Of a DNA stretch of 64,000 bases, positions 43,567 through 54,083 are shown one piece after another. The stretch is from Thelephora terrestris. Lineage: Eukaryota; Basidiomycota; Agaricomycetes; Thelephorales; Thelephoraceae. The first letter of the stretch is position 1; the number at the start of each line of letters is the position of its first letter. Below the pieces are notes generated by a model. That model saw nothing but the letters and a program-made list of their open reading frames with translations, had not been told where the DNA came from and searched no databases. The position numbers were made by a program, and so were the translations under genes. The stretch lies in NCBI GenBank assembly GCA_015956445.1, contig WIUZ02000004.1, forward strand, positions 1,426,001-1,490,000. Reading direction: 5' to 3'.

Positions 43567-46500
43567 GTGGCATTCTCTTCATCTTCTGCGATGACCGAAA
43601 TGCACCTATCGTCTCCTTTATCGTCTGACTCGTCGTTCTCGTCTCTTTCCGACTCTCCTTCACCAAAGGAAGAGGAGGAAACCAATGAATTTTATGGCCG
43701 ACTAGATCCTCAACTTGACCCCTTCACTTATCTCCTCCAGCCAGATGTTATGGCCACTGAAGACCTCGCCCAATCATCTGTTGCGAACGACTGGTCTTCA
43801 TTTACTTCACTCGCCGACAACGGCACCCAATCTAAGGGTGAAGCTATGGACCTGGGCGGGGAATTCAACTTCACTATGCCTATGGACCTAGGCTTGGAAT
43901 CCGCTTTCATCGATCCTTCGGCCCTACACTTTAACACGAGCATCTTCACTCAGCCAGATCCTTCAATCCACGCCTTCAATCCCACTCAGACGGAATTTAT
44001 TCCACCATCGTTGACGCAACTGCTGTGTCAGAACGGACCGCATCCCACCCGCAGGCTCAGCGTCACTTCGTCTTCATCTTCCTCTGGTGCCTCACTCTCT
44101 CCCATCCTGGAACAACAGCCAAATCCTGCGATTCCTGCGACGACACCCCTCAGTTCACACGAAGAGCTCGCCCGTAAAATCCTGCAAGCCATTGGGGCAA
44201 CCCTCACCGTTCCATCGGATACATCCAACTTAGTGGCCAGTACGTTCATTCATTCTCTGCAGCACCGTTCTGTGTTAACGGTTTTCTGAATAGGTCAATC
44301 TAAGCTCCCTATCCCTCGTCTGGGTAAACAAGCTACCGAAACGCCGGTTTCAGCCAAACCCTTCATTATCTCCCAACCGAGTCCTGAATCGTCTCCCCCG
44401 TTGTTGAGCAACAGCGGCACCGCTCCAGGGCGACCAAAGACTGGTCATACAATCATCGAGAGACGTTATCGTACCAATTTGAACACTCGAATCACAAACC
44501 TCAAGCAATCCGTCCCTGCTCTGCGTGTCCTGGAGGCTCGTTTGAATGGTAAAGATACCACTCTAAATGACACAGTTGATGAACGTGGCTTCGTTGATGG
44601 CGTGAAAGTTGGGCGGAAGATGAGTAAGGCAAACATTTTGGGAAAGGCCACCGAATATATCAGGTTTGTTTTGTGGCATTCTATCTAAACCTTGTCAATA
44701 ACGGGTCGCGTAGAGTCTTGAAGCGGAGGGAAGCCCGCTTGAAGCGCGAACAAGCGGGATTGAAGTCCCTGATTTCTGGACTTGTAAATGGTCCGGCACT
44801 CCTGGAGGCATGGGAAACCCAATGGAGGGAACTGTTTGGTGGAGAGGAGAAGGATGAAGTCGAGGATGAACCCGGTAGTGACGAGGAGGACGGTGAAGTT
44901 GATGCGGAAGGAGAAGACGACGATGAAGATTCGGGAAGGGCAAGAAAAAGGGCAAGGACTGTTAAGGCGGTCAAACCAACAAAAGTTCCGTCCGTCCTCC
45001 CTGCCACTCCGAAAGCTGCAACTGCTACAACTACACCGACGGTCCTCCCAGAGAAAAGAAAACGTGGTCGACCTCGTAAGCTTCCTTTGCAAGCCCCAAC
45101 TGCTCAGGTTGCAACTGCCATTCCGATGACGGTCAATCCCCCTTCGCAATACCTCCTTGCCGCGTTCGCCTTCCTTTCGTTCTTGAACTCTCCTCTGACA
45201 ACCTCCTCCACGCCATATTCTCATCCTCACGAACATACCGGATCGGTTCTCAGCCACACTGTTTCCGGAAAGCCCTCTGGATTCGGATGGAATCATTTTA
45301 TCCAGGCTTTCCACCTGCTCGTTTCTGCGGCTTTGTTCTTTTCGATTGCCGTTCCCTGGTTACCTTATGCCTTCCGAAGTTCGAAATTCATTGCCAAGTT
45401 GGCTTCTCCTTTCATCGCTATATATCCCGCCTATCGGACAACGTTTTCCGCAACGCCGACACTGCCGAAAGATCAGGAAGCCAAGCAGCCGTCCGTAGGG
45501 TTGGGGGCTTCCCGGTCTGCCCTTTTGAATGCACTCTCTCCTGCCTCTCGTGGATCCGATAATGAGGCTCAGTTGTTGAGGAAGGCCCTCGGAATTTCTG
45601 TTGGTTTCGTTGGACTCTGCCAAGGTGTATCCAAGGCTGGCAAGAAGCACAGGGGTATCGAGCTCGACCAGCTGGAACAACGAGCCTGGGTGCGGTTGGG
45701 AGAATTGGTAGCATTGGATGGTACGCGCGTAACTACTCCAGGTTATTCAAATTACTCATTTTTTGCAGATAAAGTCTCGATTTTCACTCGTCTCTTAACC
45801 TATTGGGGGATGTCCTGGCACAGTTCCACATTCTCGGCGTCCGCTGTGGATCTCGTTACACTCGCTCTGATTATCCGTCCCGCTGCTGGTTCCAGAGCCT
45901 CCCACTTGTGGGAGCAGGCTAGGAGACAGGAAATCCTGAGGCCGCACGAGAAACTTGTGTTGGACTCCGTGGATGTCTGCGAAGCTGCATCTTTGATACA
46001 GAAGTGGCGCCAAACAGGTTTCCAATGGAAACACCATTCCCCCCTCAATATACTCGCAGAAACCCTTGTTCGTCAAAAGATTAAGAAGCACGCACGACTG
46101 CTCTTCGTTCAATCCGTCGAAAAGGCGATCCAGCAAAATGACGACTCATCTGACACAGACGAATCCACGGATGGACGATATCTTTTGACTGCGGGCACGG
46201 AAGTGGAAACTGAGGTCGAGAGGTTGCAAGTCATTAAGGCTGGAAAATCCTTGGGGGGTTCCACCGCTGATCTAGCTATCGCGTTGGAGAAAGTGTGGGA
46301 TTTAGGCACCTTCGACCTGCCTGAGGCCTCGCGTCCCGATGTCGATTATGAGGACGTCAGAGCCCTTTTGAGCGCCATTTCTTTGTATCGCGAGGTCTTC
46401 AGGACCTCGCTGGTGCATGCTGGGACTGCCGAATGCGACACACCTTCGATCTCCGTCATCCTGACACCTCCATCGTCTCCATCGCCTAGAATCACCCAGG

Positions 46501-46670
46501 CGCACCAAGCCTTGAGAAAAGTTTTGGGGGCAAGTGTATTCGAGATGTCCCCGGACGCCGACGGGGACCAGGAATTGGATTCCTTGGCGATGGCTGTCGA
46601 GAATGCGAGGGACGATGTTGTGGATGTACTTGTAGATTTACGGACCGCGAATTGTCGCGTGCAATTCTAA
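43567..46670 (+). CDS. SRE1: sterol regulatory element-binding protein (Sre1)
   Basis: Membrane-bound transcription factor; in fungi low sterol or oxygen triggers release of its N-terminus, which activates ergosterol genes. Four exons (43567-44239, 44294-44663, 44714-45720, 45769-46670) give 983 aa. The first ~260 residues are an acidic/Ser-rich activation region. The bHLH starts GHTIIERRYRTNLNTR, with the SREBP-specific Tyr at 283, has a long loop as in fungal Sre1, then MSKANILGKATEYIRVLKRR and a zipper. An acidic patch and an AT-hook (KRGRPRK, about 465-471) come before two membrane helices, about 493-508 (YLLAAFAFLSFLN) and 544-569 (FHLLVSAALFFSIAVPWLPY). The ~400-residue C-terminus is the fungal Sre1 luminal/cytosolic domain (DUF2014-like). 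A second ATG at 43591 could also start it. Confidence 0.92.
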
Positions 46671-46769
46671 TTCTGTTTTGTTCGTAGTAAACCTTTCTTG
46701 TTGCTCATCGTACATCTCACGTTAATCTATCCCTATATAGCTTTTACAATACACTCACAGGTACCTATT

Positions 46770-48140
46770 TTACCACGCGCCATCCAGGAGCTTGAGGGCC
46801 ACGAATGCAGACCCCCACGAGCTCTGATAACCATAACCGCCGTGCCTATGGAGAAGACCTATGAGACCTATGTGCGGTTCTAACTGAGGAGATCGTCACC
46901 CGTAGTTGTGAATCACCGGGATCCCAGACACAGTTTCTCGCTCAAGGCGTATCCCCCCCTTACGGCCAGGTCTCAGCCCACAACCGTCCTCGATGACAAG
47001 TGGAATGAGGTCCTCGTAGGTGGGATTTTTAATGCCCGGAGGAGCAAGCTCGGGTGCAAGAGCGATTGACCGCTTGAGAATTTCAATCTTAGTCTCCGGC
47101 CGCGGCTTTGGGTACCAGTCATCCACGTCCCTGGTACCACCGAGGATAACCTGTTCCGAACCGTTCAGTATCTAACATAAGTGGTCTGCGGTCTTACATA
47201 CGTCTCCGCTTCGCCTTGGGATGATATAGGTCACTTCTCCCTTACCGTTGAGGGTGCGGCCAAATTTAACCCACGGGGCTCGAATCAAAACGGTTTGTCC
47301 TCGGATCGGGTGGACATCCTTGTCTTCTACTCCTCCTAGGAAACGAGCACCGATTCCAGCGCACACCACGAGTGCGTCAGGTTTGGAGGCCGTGAGTGCG
47401 CCTTCGAGGACTTGAGAGATGTGTTGCAGCGAGCTACGTATTACGCTGCCTCCTTTGGCCAAGAAACGAGCTAGGAGGTAGGGCAAATACACTGGAGTGT
47501 CGATGGTGATGGTGGCAAAGGACGCCGCTAGAACGGTTCCTTCGATAAGATCAGTTCGAAGCAGTTGAAACTGGGCGACTGTCAGCCGTGTCTCTGTCGG
47601 ATAGTCTTTGGGAAACGTACATTCGGCATCCATTCGAATGGAACGTCCTGGCTAGGTTGAACTTCATAGTAATCCGTTTGGTGAACCCTGAGGAAGAGGC
47701 CCTCGGTCTCGCTCCCGGCCTTGGACATCTCCCACATGATGTCGAAGGTTTCCTTGTCTAACTCTGGCCGGCGGAAGACAGGTAGATAAGTATTGTATCA
47801 CAGGGGAGCAGTTAATGCTTACGCTTGAGTTTGAGGTCTCCAAACGCCGCGCTCACATGGTGAGCCCCCTAGGAAGTAGTCTGAGGCATCTAGCACAACG
47901 ATCAGAGGAGGAAAGAATCTCACCGCCCACGGACTCGTGTAACGGATAGATTTGGTATCACCCGGAACTGTTTCCGCGACTATGGTTACATGGTATCCCC
48001 CGTGCTCTTGGATCCTTATCGCAGTGGTTAACCCCACGACACCTACATGATCAGGAGATTCACCCTCAAGACTATGATACCGAAAGATCTTGAGTATACC
48101 TGCGCCGATAACTACAACCCCTTTGACTCGTTCGGACATG
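46770..48140 (-). CDS. D-amino-acid oxidase (FAD)
   Basis: Oxidises D-amino acids to 2-oxo acids with ammonia and H2O2. The start at 48140 gives MSERVKGVVVIGAGVVGLTT with the FAD-binding GxGxxG-type loop, interrupted by an intron after GAG. Other landmarks: IRIQEHGGYHVTIVAETVPG, ITIDTPVYLPYLLARF, DALVVCAGIGARFLGG, HPIRGQTVLIRAPW, ILGGTRDVDDWYP, and, across the last intron (ending at about 46849), HNYGHGGYGYQSSWGSA. It ends LLDGAW; the peroxisomal SKL-type tail usual in fungal enzymes is missing from the frame used. Length is near the usual 350-370. The start lies 87 bp downstream of the MTH1 stop on the same strand. Confidence 0.9.
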
Positions 48141-48226
48141 GCTTAGATGAGTATGTGGCGTACAACAACGAGCTCGGAGTGGTGGGAATAGTCGTTTCGC
48201 CTAAGATTAGAAACAATTAAGATCCG

Positions 48227-49047
48227 CTATGCATCCCTAGCGCCAAACCACCACCGGTGCATAATGTACTTCTTCACTCCATCCTCGGCGGTTTCCCCAC
48301 AGTCGGTTCTACCCACAAAGTATCTGCCGGAAAGCATGATTGGGTACCAATACCGATCATCAGCCCACATTTTGTCCCATGGGATGGGGGAGTTCTGTTC
48401 GATGGAACCGGGAAGGTCGAACCATTCCGGACGCATTTCGTCCGTCCTGTGCAACAAGCGTAAATCCTCTCAGATGGACCATCCAATCGCCCCGTGGACG
48501 TACTCGATTGGCTCTCCTTCGTAATCGCTAGCTTTGAACACTTCAATGTGGAATGTGTGGTCGTAGCCTTCCAGGAAGTAGATGATAGTTCCACATGGGA
48601 CCAGGTTTGCACTGATCCCCGCTTCTTCCTAAACGAAAGTAAGTAATGGTCAATCGCAAGGGTGTATAGAGAAGCCTCACCTGGAGTTCTCTCAGTGCGG
48701 CAGCTTCTACAGATTCCCCGGGCTCGACCTTGCCACCAAACCCGTTGTACCTGGGACCGCCCTTAAATTAAGTCGCTTGAGGATCACCAGTGCCTTTCGA
48801 CATACATGTCCTTCCCGAAACCACGCTTTTTATAGCCAAGTAAGATCTTACGGAGGGTAAATAAGTACGCCGCCGGGCTGAGGTTCATAGGCGTTACCTT
48901 GCCAGACTTCATTATGAGAGAGACCGTGTACAACTTCGCTGGCGGAAGGTCCGACCACTTTCCGCTTCCGCCGCTCGTTGAGACTTGGATGGGTCCATAA
49001 ACCTCTAAACCAGGTGGTGGAGTGTCCATCGGTTTGGTGTGAGGCAT
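48227..49047 (-). CDS. MTH1/NUDT1-type Nudix hydrolase
   Basis: Predicted to hydrolyse oxidised purine nucleoside triphosphates (8-oxo-dGTP class), keeping them out of DNA. The start at 49047 ([18 protein letters not shown]) is likely; 49101 and 49029 are in-frame alternatives. Spliced pieces give [40 protein letters not shown], and the Nudix box G-x5-E-x7-REUxEExGU as [20 protein letters not shown]. Then [20 protein letters not shown] and, after an intron ending at about 48439, [15 protein letters not shown] and [20 protein letters not shown], which is the MTH1-specific C-terminal block. It is sandwiched between the desaturase and the amino-acid oxidase with about 100-bp gaps. Confidence 0.88.
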
Positions 49048-49151
49048 CAACGTAACGCGACGTGGCACGAATAAGTACTTCTGATATCTTAGGAAATCCA
49101 ATAGTCGAAAATAAGAGTCCTGGGTATATCTAATTATTTGCGTTCGTCTAT

Positions 49152-50509
49152 CTATTTTTTAGCCTTCCGTTTCGCACGCGCGAAGATGCCGACTTCCGAG
49201 TCACGGATGAAGTTGAGAATCACCATTGGCCAGGATGGGTGAGATGGAATTGTATCATAGAAATCTGGTGCCAGCGCCCGCAGAGCTGGCAACCTTGTCC
49301 AGGGAATCGAGGGGAAGTCGTGGTGTTCATTGTGATACCCCACCTATTTATCGTCAGCGATGGTGTAGAGGTGATACGATGCGAAGAACGAACGTTATAC
49401 GCCAAGATGTTGAGGGGGCCGTAGTAAGAGTAGGTCTCCTGGTCTAGACCATCCCATAGATAGTGCTCCGCGATGAAATGGGCAGCACAGGGATGCAGAC
49501 TCCCAGCGAAGAAGCTGGACATGACGAAGTAACCGAGTGGTCGCAACCCCATGAACTTTATGACAATTATATCAAAAATGACCTGAACCACGAGATTGAT
49601 CAGATGCCACATCGTAGGTGTCTGATTCCGCACGAGCCCCGGTCGAAGGGCGTAAAATAATATTTGGAAGGTGCTGCGGGTTTCGGGGTGAGGAGCAGGC
49701 GTGGTTGACGATTATCAGACCTACGCAAAGAAAACCTTTCCAAAGACATTATTGAGAAGGATCAACTCTAGCCTCGTCGGGAGGTCAGTGTCGATCCCAT
49801 CCTCCCCCAGGTATTTGTGGTGCTCAAGGTGGTACCCCTTCACCTGCGTCAAACGAGGTTGTATAATCGAACGATGTGACGCACCTTGAATGCAGAACAA
49901 TACGGGATGCCGATAGGCAAATTAGCGAACATAGCCAAAGCCTTGTTCGGCTTTACTCCTTTGAACGCAAGGTTGTGTGTGATCTCGTGGATAGCGAGGA
50001 ACAGATTCTGATTCGCGGTCCCACCGATCACGTAGGCCAGGATGAGGAAAATGGGTGACGACATGGGAGTATTCCTGAGGTAGTAGGCCACCGCGACCTG
50101 TAAAGAGACCACACTGAGTACGACCCACCTCGTGAGGGGTTCGTGGCCCATGAGCTTCGTAACCTACATCTCGATCATAAGTGGTTGTAAATGCGAGCAA
50201 CACGTAGACGGCGTGGACGGACTTCGGGGTATTTTTTCATGATAGCCATTCTCCTCGAGCGGTGAGGTTCTTCCGTCATTAACCAAAGGAAGTCGTTTGG
50301 ATCCTGCGGAGGTTTTGTGTGGTTGACCCCATCGTCTTCGGTCGTCGGAGATGGGACCGCTGTCCGGCGGGGAGGCCTTAGCCCTTCTGTCAGAGACTCA
50401 GCCCCACCATAGAGCGAAAAATCTAAAAGAAAAATCTTAATGAATTTACCACTGCGTCAGCTTTGATAGGAGACATACCTATGCCGGAGTCGACGGTCTT
50501 GAGGGCCAT
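49152..50509 (-). CDS. sphingolipid delta-4 desaturase (DES1/Dsd1)
   Basis: ER membrane di-iron enzyme that inserts the delta-4 double bond into dihydroceramide, feeding glucosylceramide synthesis. Exon 1 is 50479-50509 (MALKTVDSGI). The N-terminal domain shows DPNDFLWLMTEEPHRSRR and MKKYPEVTKLMGHEP. Histidine boxes are HEITHN, GYHLEHHKYLG and GYHNEHHDFP, each in the right place. Hydrophobic segments include VVLSVVSLQVAVAYYLR, FLILAYVIGGTANQNLF and INLVVQVIFDIIVIKFMG. The C-terminus KRKAKK before the stop at 49152 is a dilysine-type ER retrieval signal (KxKK-like). The third box is carried in the last exon. High confidence. Confidence 0.94.
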
Positions 50510-50680
50510 CGGACGATGACAGTAAGGGAATGAGAGATCGCACGTGAGCAGAAGGTGTTTGATGTACTATTCGATCACGATCGACCATCCCGGCTGGCAG
50601 CCTTTAAGTATCCTATATGTACACTGGTAGTACCGCAAAACGTGTTACACGGCGCTCTATTCTTCTATAACTCGTCAAGT

Positions 50681-53600
50681 CTACTGGGGTGCCTTTTCTC
50701 CATCCTCCATATTTAACGAGCTTCCAGTTGCTTGCTTGCGATATGTCTCGAACTCCGAGGAGGGCTTGAATGCCGTTGACAACTCGAACCTGGAGTCCAG
50801 TCGCGACCGAAACTCATCCGCTCGTGGAGATTTTATCGCCGTCAGATAGGCAAGTGCTTCGACGGAGACCTAGAGTGGGGTTAGAGTAGATCTCGCGCGA
50901 TGATACAACAACCCAACCCACCTCGATTGATAAGTCAACGTCAGGATTGAGGAGGTTAAATACTGTGCTGGATATCTCATCTTCGGGGGAACCGAGTATC
51001 CGTGACGCCTTAGCGGCTGCAAGCACAACTGAGGCGGAGGACCCGCCACGTTGAAGGTACTGAGCATTGTAAGTTTCGAGGTTCGTCGACGATGGGATTA
51101 ACTCCTCCAGGACTTCTGAAGCTGTCGGTCCGATGGGTGCTGGTGGTGATTGAAGTAGAGTAGGCCCTATCGTATGTGAACGACGGGACTAATTTGGTTG
51201 CTCCACCAAGACTTACAAAATTTGCGAATGTCCACCAGGCGCACGTGCAGTTCTGGGTCTCCAGGATCAAGTGCGGAGACGTGGAGAAGGGCTTTCACCG
51301 CCTGTAGGTATCTCTCTGCGACTGTTGAATGATAATTCTAATGATGATGGTGGGATGTCATCTCACTTCGACGAACGGCAACGTCGTAAATGGTAACCCA
51401 AAGTCGGACAGAGGGCAGTTCGAGATTGACCAGAGGCTGGAGAAGCTTGGCAGCTGTTTCTAATCCATCAGAGGAAGCTAGCAGCTTTGTCCCGTCAGGG
51501 TCGTCATCCTTGGGAGCCGGCGCTTCCAAGCCCTTGTCTTCATTGGCTGAGTTAGCCGCCTTCTTTTGGTCTTCTTGAACCTTCTGGGCCGCCTTTTTTG
51601 CCTTCTTCTTCGCCTTCTTTTCTGCGTCAGTCAGCTGGCCTGCAGCGACCGTCAGCTTCTGAGAAAAAGAAACATAACTTCCTTCACAAACCGGAACTAC
51701 CCTGATGATTTTTCAACGCAGGGTCGTCATGGACGCGAACGAAGATGCGTGCCGCTTCAATAGCAGCATGTACGTAGGCAGGATTCAATCTGGCTCGATC
51801 CTCCCATGATACAAGACTGTGTTGAGCTGCTAAGCGCACGAAAGGGATAAAGAAGAATCTGAGTACTTCATGTAAATATTGATGGTAAACTTCCTGAGGG
51901 AGTATCCATGGAAATCGTACTGGTCGTCCTCAAATTCGTTGAAAGCCTAGTTCAAAGGATCAGCCTTTCGAATGATGGCAAGAACATGTACCACAGACCT
52001 TCTGAACGCCAACATACCTCTTGAGGGCCATGGCGAGTCGTCCGGAGCGGTTGTGTGAGTCGCCATCCTCCGTGAGGAACATTAAAGATTGCATATCTTC
52101 CAAGTCAGAGGCAGGATTTGACGCATCTTTCTGTGGAGTGGTGAGTCGTTCGCGAAGTTTGGGATGAACATAACCCACCTTTGTAAACAGCCCAAAGATT
52201 TCCTGGGCTTCGTCGCTAAGTCCAGCTCGGAGTCGATACTTTGCGCATTTAGTGTTCAGAAATCGATCTTGTAAATCCAAAAGTCGAGCGTCATTCAGGG
52301 ACCGTGCAGCACCATAGATGTCTCCAGAGCGTTTGAGTACCCGGGCCTTGCAGGTGTACAATTCCGGCAGGGTAGGGGTATGTGAGATAGCAAGGTCGAG
52401 GAGGCTCAACGCCCGAGAGTACCGCCTGATATGGAGGTAATGTTGAGCTAGAAAGTACAGAGACCATAGATACGTGGTAGGGGGTTCGGAGGGGGAAGAC
52501 GATGAAGATGCTTCGTCTTCTGGGGTGTAGAGTTGGTTGTATCCTTCAACAATTTCCTCGATGGTCCGCTGCTTGTCCTGATCCCTATAGAGATCCTTTA
52601 AGTCAACAAAGAGTGAAGGGATCCCTTTGCTCAGTCCAGAAAACAGATATGGTTCAGCGAGTTCTCTGAACTCATCCCCTAAAATCCGTTAACCGGGTTC
52701 ATGACGTGAGGCAAGGTGCGAACCTTTTGAGTACTCCAGTGAGAGACGGCGAGGCACGGTGGCTTTTGGCAATTGCTCAGAAAAGGTACGGAGGATCCGG
52801 ACCGTCTCCTGGCGAGCCTCCTCAGACATTGCACCTAAGATGTATTATGAGCAAAGTTCGCACGGAGTATCCGATGCCACGGACCAAGGTCCACCCCCTT
52901 GATGGAGAGGTATCCTTTATAGTAGTCACGGCAATCAGAGTTTTGCTGGATGAGGGCATTCCAAGCATCCTCTGCCTCCCCCACATTCCCCACTTTTGTC
53001 AATAAGCTGGCTTTGAAATTGTGTCAGTCAGCATCTCATAGCTTGCCTCCAAGCACAACAGTACCTCTCCGCTCCATGATGGCTGTTCTGTCTATGATGA
53101 CTCTTGCCTTGGCATTCGTATCCAACAAATTCAGTGCTTCCGAGAACTCTCCAACTTCCTCCAGCAGAGATACATGATACAGGAGCAGTTCCGAATGCTC
53201 TACATCGTAGTCTGGCACACCCTAGCCAATCGAGGTCAATCGTGTGACAAGTTGGAGAAGTTGGAAATACCTTGAGGATGCTCTCGTATCGTTCCAACAC
53301 TTTCCTTGCCTCGTCGACCTCGCCATTCAAGTGATATGCTACAGCGAGCGCGACCCAATTTTGCCGAAGGTTGGGCCGTAGCCTGAGCAAGGTATGGCGT
53401 GTCTCGACAAGGGCTTCGAACAATCTCAGTTGAGTTTGTAGGTGTGCCGAGTCACGAAGGATGTTCAAGTTTTCCTGGAGATGATGGATGTAAGGGCGGA
53501 TATACACAGATAACCTGTGTGCTTGTTTCGGAGACGAAGCAGGACAAGGTCTCTCTGTGTGCTCACCTTATCGAAGCGCAACGCTTGAGTGTACGATTTG

Positions 53601-53976
53601 AGGGCTTCTTCGTAGTTTTTCTCGCCCTTTTGTATCAGCCCAAAGACGTGCCAACAGATGTGGGACGTGAGATCGAATCTCATGCCTTTCTTGACGAGAT
53701 CGATGCCCTCTTCACGTCTTCCCATGTGGGTAAGCAGTAGACCCTTCATGCACAAGGTCTCTGTAGAACAATTCCCAGTCAGATATCTACCGAGGAAGAT
53801 TGCTGGTGAACAAAACAACCTCCATGCTCTGGAAATTTTTTGAGAATCGAATCAGCGGTCTTGAGGCCCTTCTTTAGCTGTCGGGTTTCGTATAATGTCA
53901 GAAGCTCCTTGAATAACGTTGCCTCCTTTGAAGCCAGGGCCCGTTTAGCGGAAATCTGCATGCTCGCGGGAGGCAT
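50681..53976 (-). CDS. NAA15: NatA auxiliary subunit NAA15 (Nat1), TPR protein
   Basis: Ribosome-anchoring scaffold of the NatA N-terminal acetyltransferase that wraps the catalytic Naa10. The start at 53976 gives MPPASMQISAKRALASKEAT, aligned with the family's short head before LFKELLTLYETRQLKKGLKT and ADSILKKFPEHG. Next come ETLCMKGLLLTHMGRREEG, DLTSHICWHVFGLIQKGEKN, LRDSAHLQTQLRLFEALVET and WVALAVAYHLNGEVDEAR, a run of TPRs, then HSELLLYHVSLLEEVGEFSE and, further on, YTCKARVLKRSGDIYGAARS and LNTKCAKYRLRAGLSDEAQE. A Lys-rich segment near 51600 is the family's charged region. It ends with LDSRFELSTAFKPSSEFE and a stop at 50681. About 15 short exons. Confidence 0.9.
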
Positions 53977-54083
53977 TTCAGTATAATCGCGAAAAAGAAT
54001 CAGATGCGTGACACGTGATCTCACTTTGATCGAAGCCCCAAGCCACCAACGCGTCTGACTCTTCGTTCTCAACCTCGTACATC
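53977..54083. promoter_or_regulatory. 107-bp divergent promoter, NAA15 and PDS5
   Basis: Only 107 bp separate the two start codons, so leaders and core promoter elements of both genes must share or overlap this segment. No TATA box is seen. A CACGTG E-box sits at about 54012-54017. Confidence 0.5.

Noticed and set aside
44685-45314. 209-codon minus-strand open frame
   Set aside because: Antisense to the Sre1 acidic and Lys-rich region; composition explained by the complementary codons.
48227-49047. Isopentenyl-diphosphate isomerase for the Nudix gene
   Set aside because: The MRPEWF and [17 protein letters not shown] blocks are specific to MTH1-type enzymes; isomerase motifs are absent.
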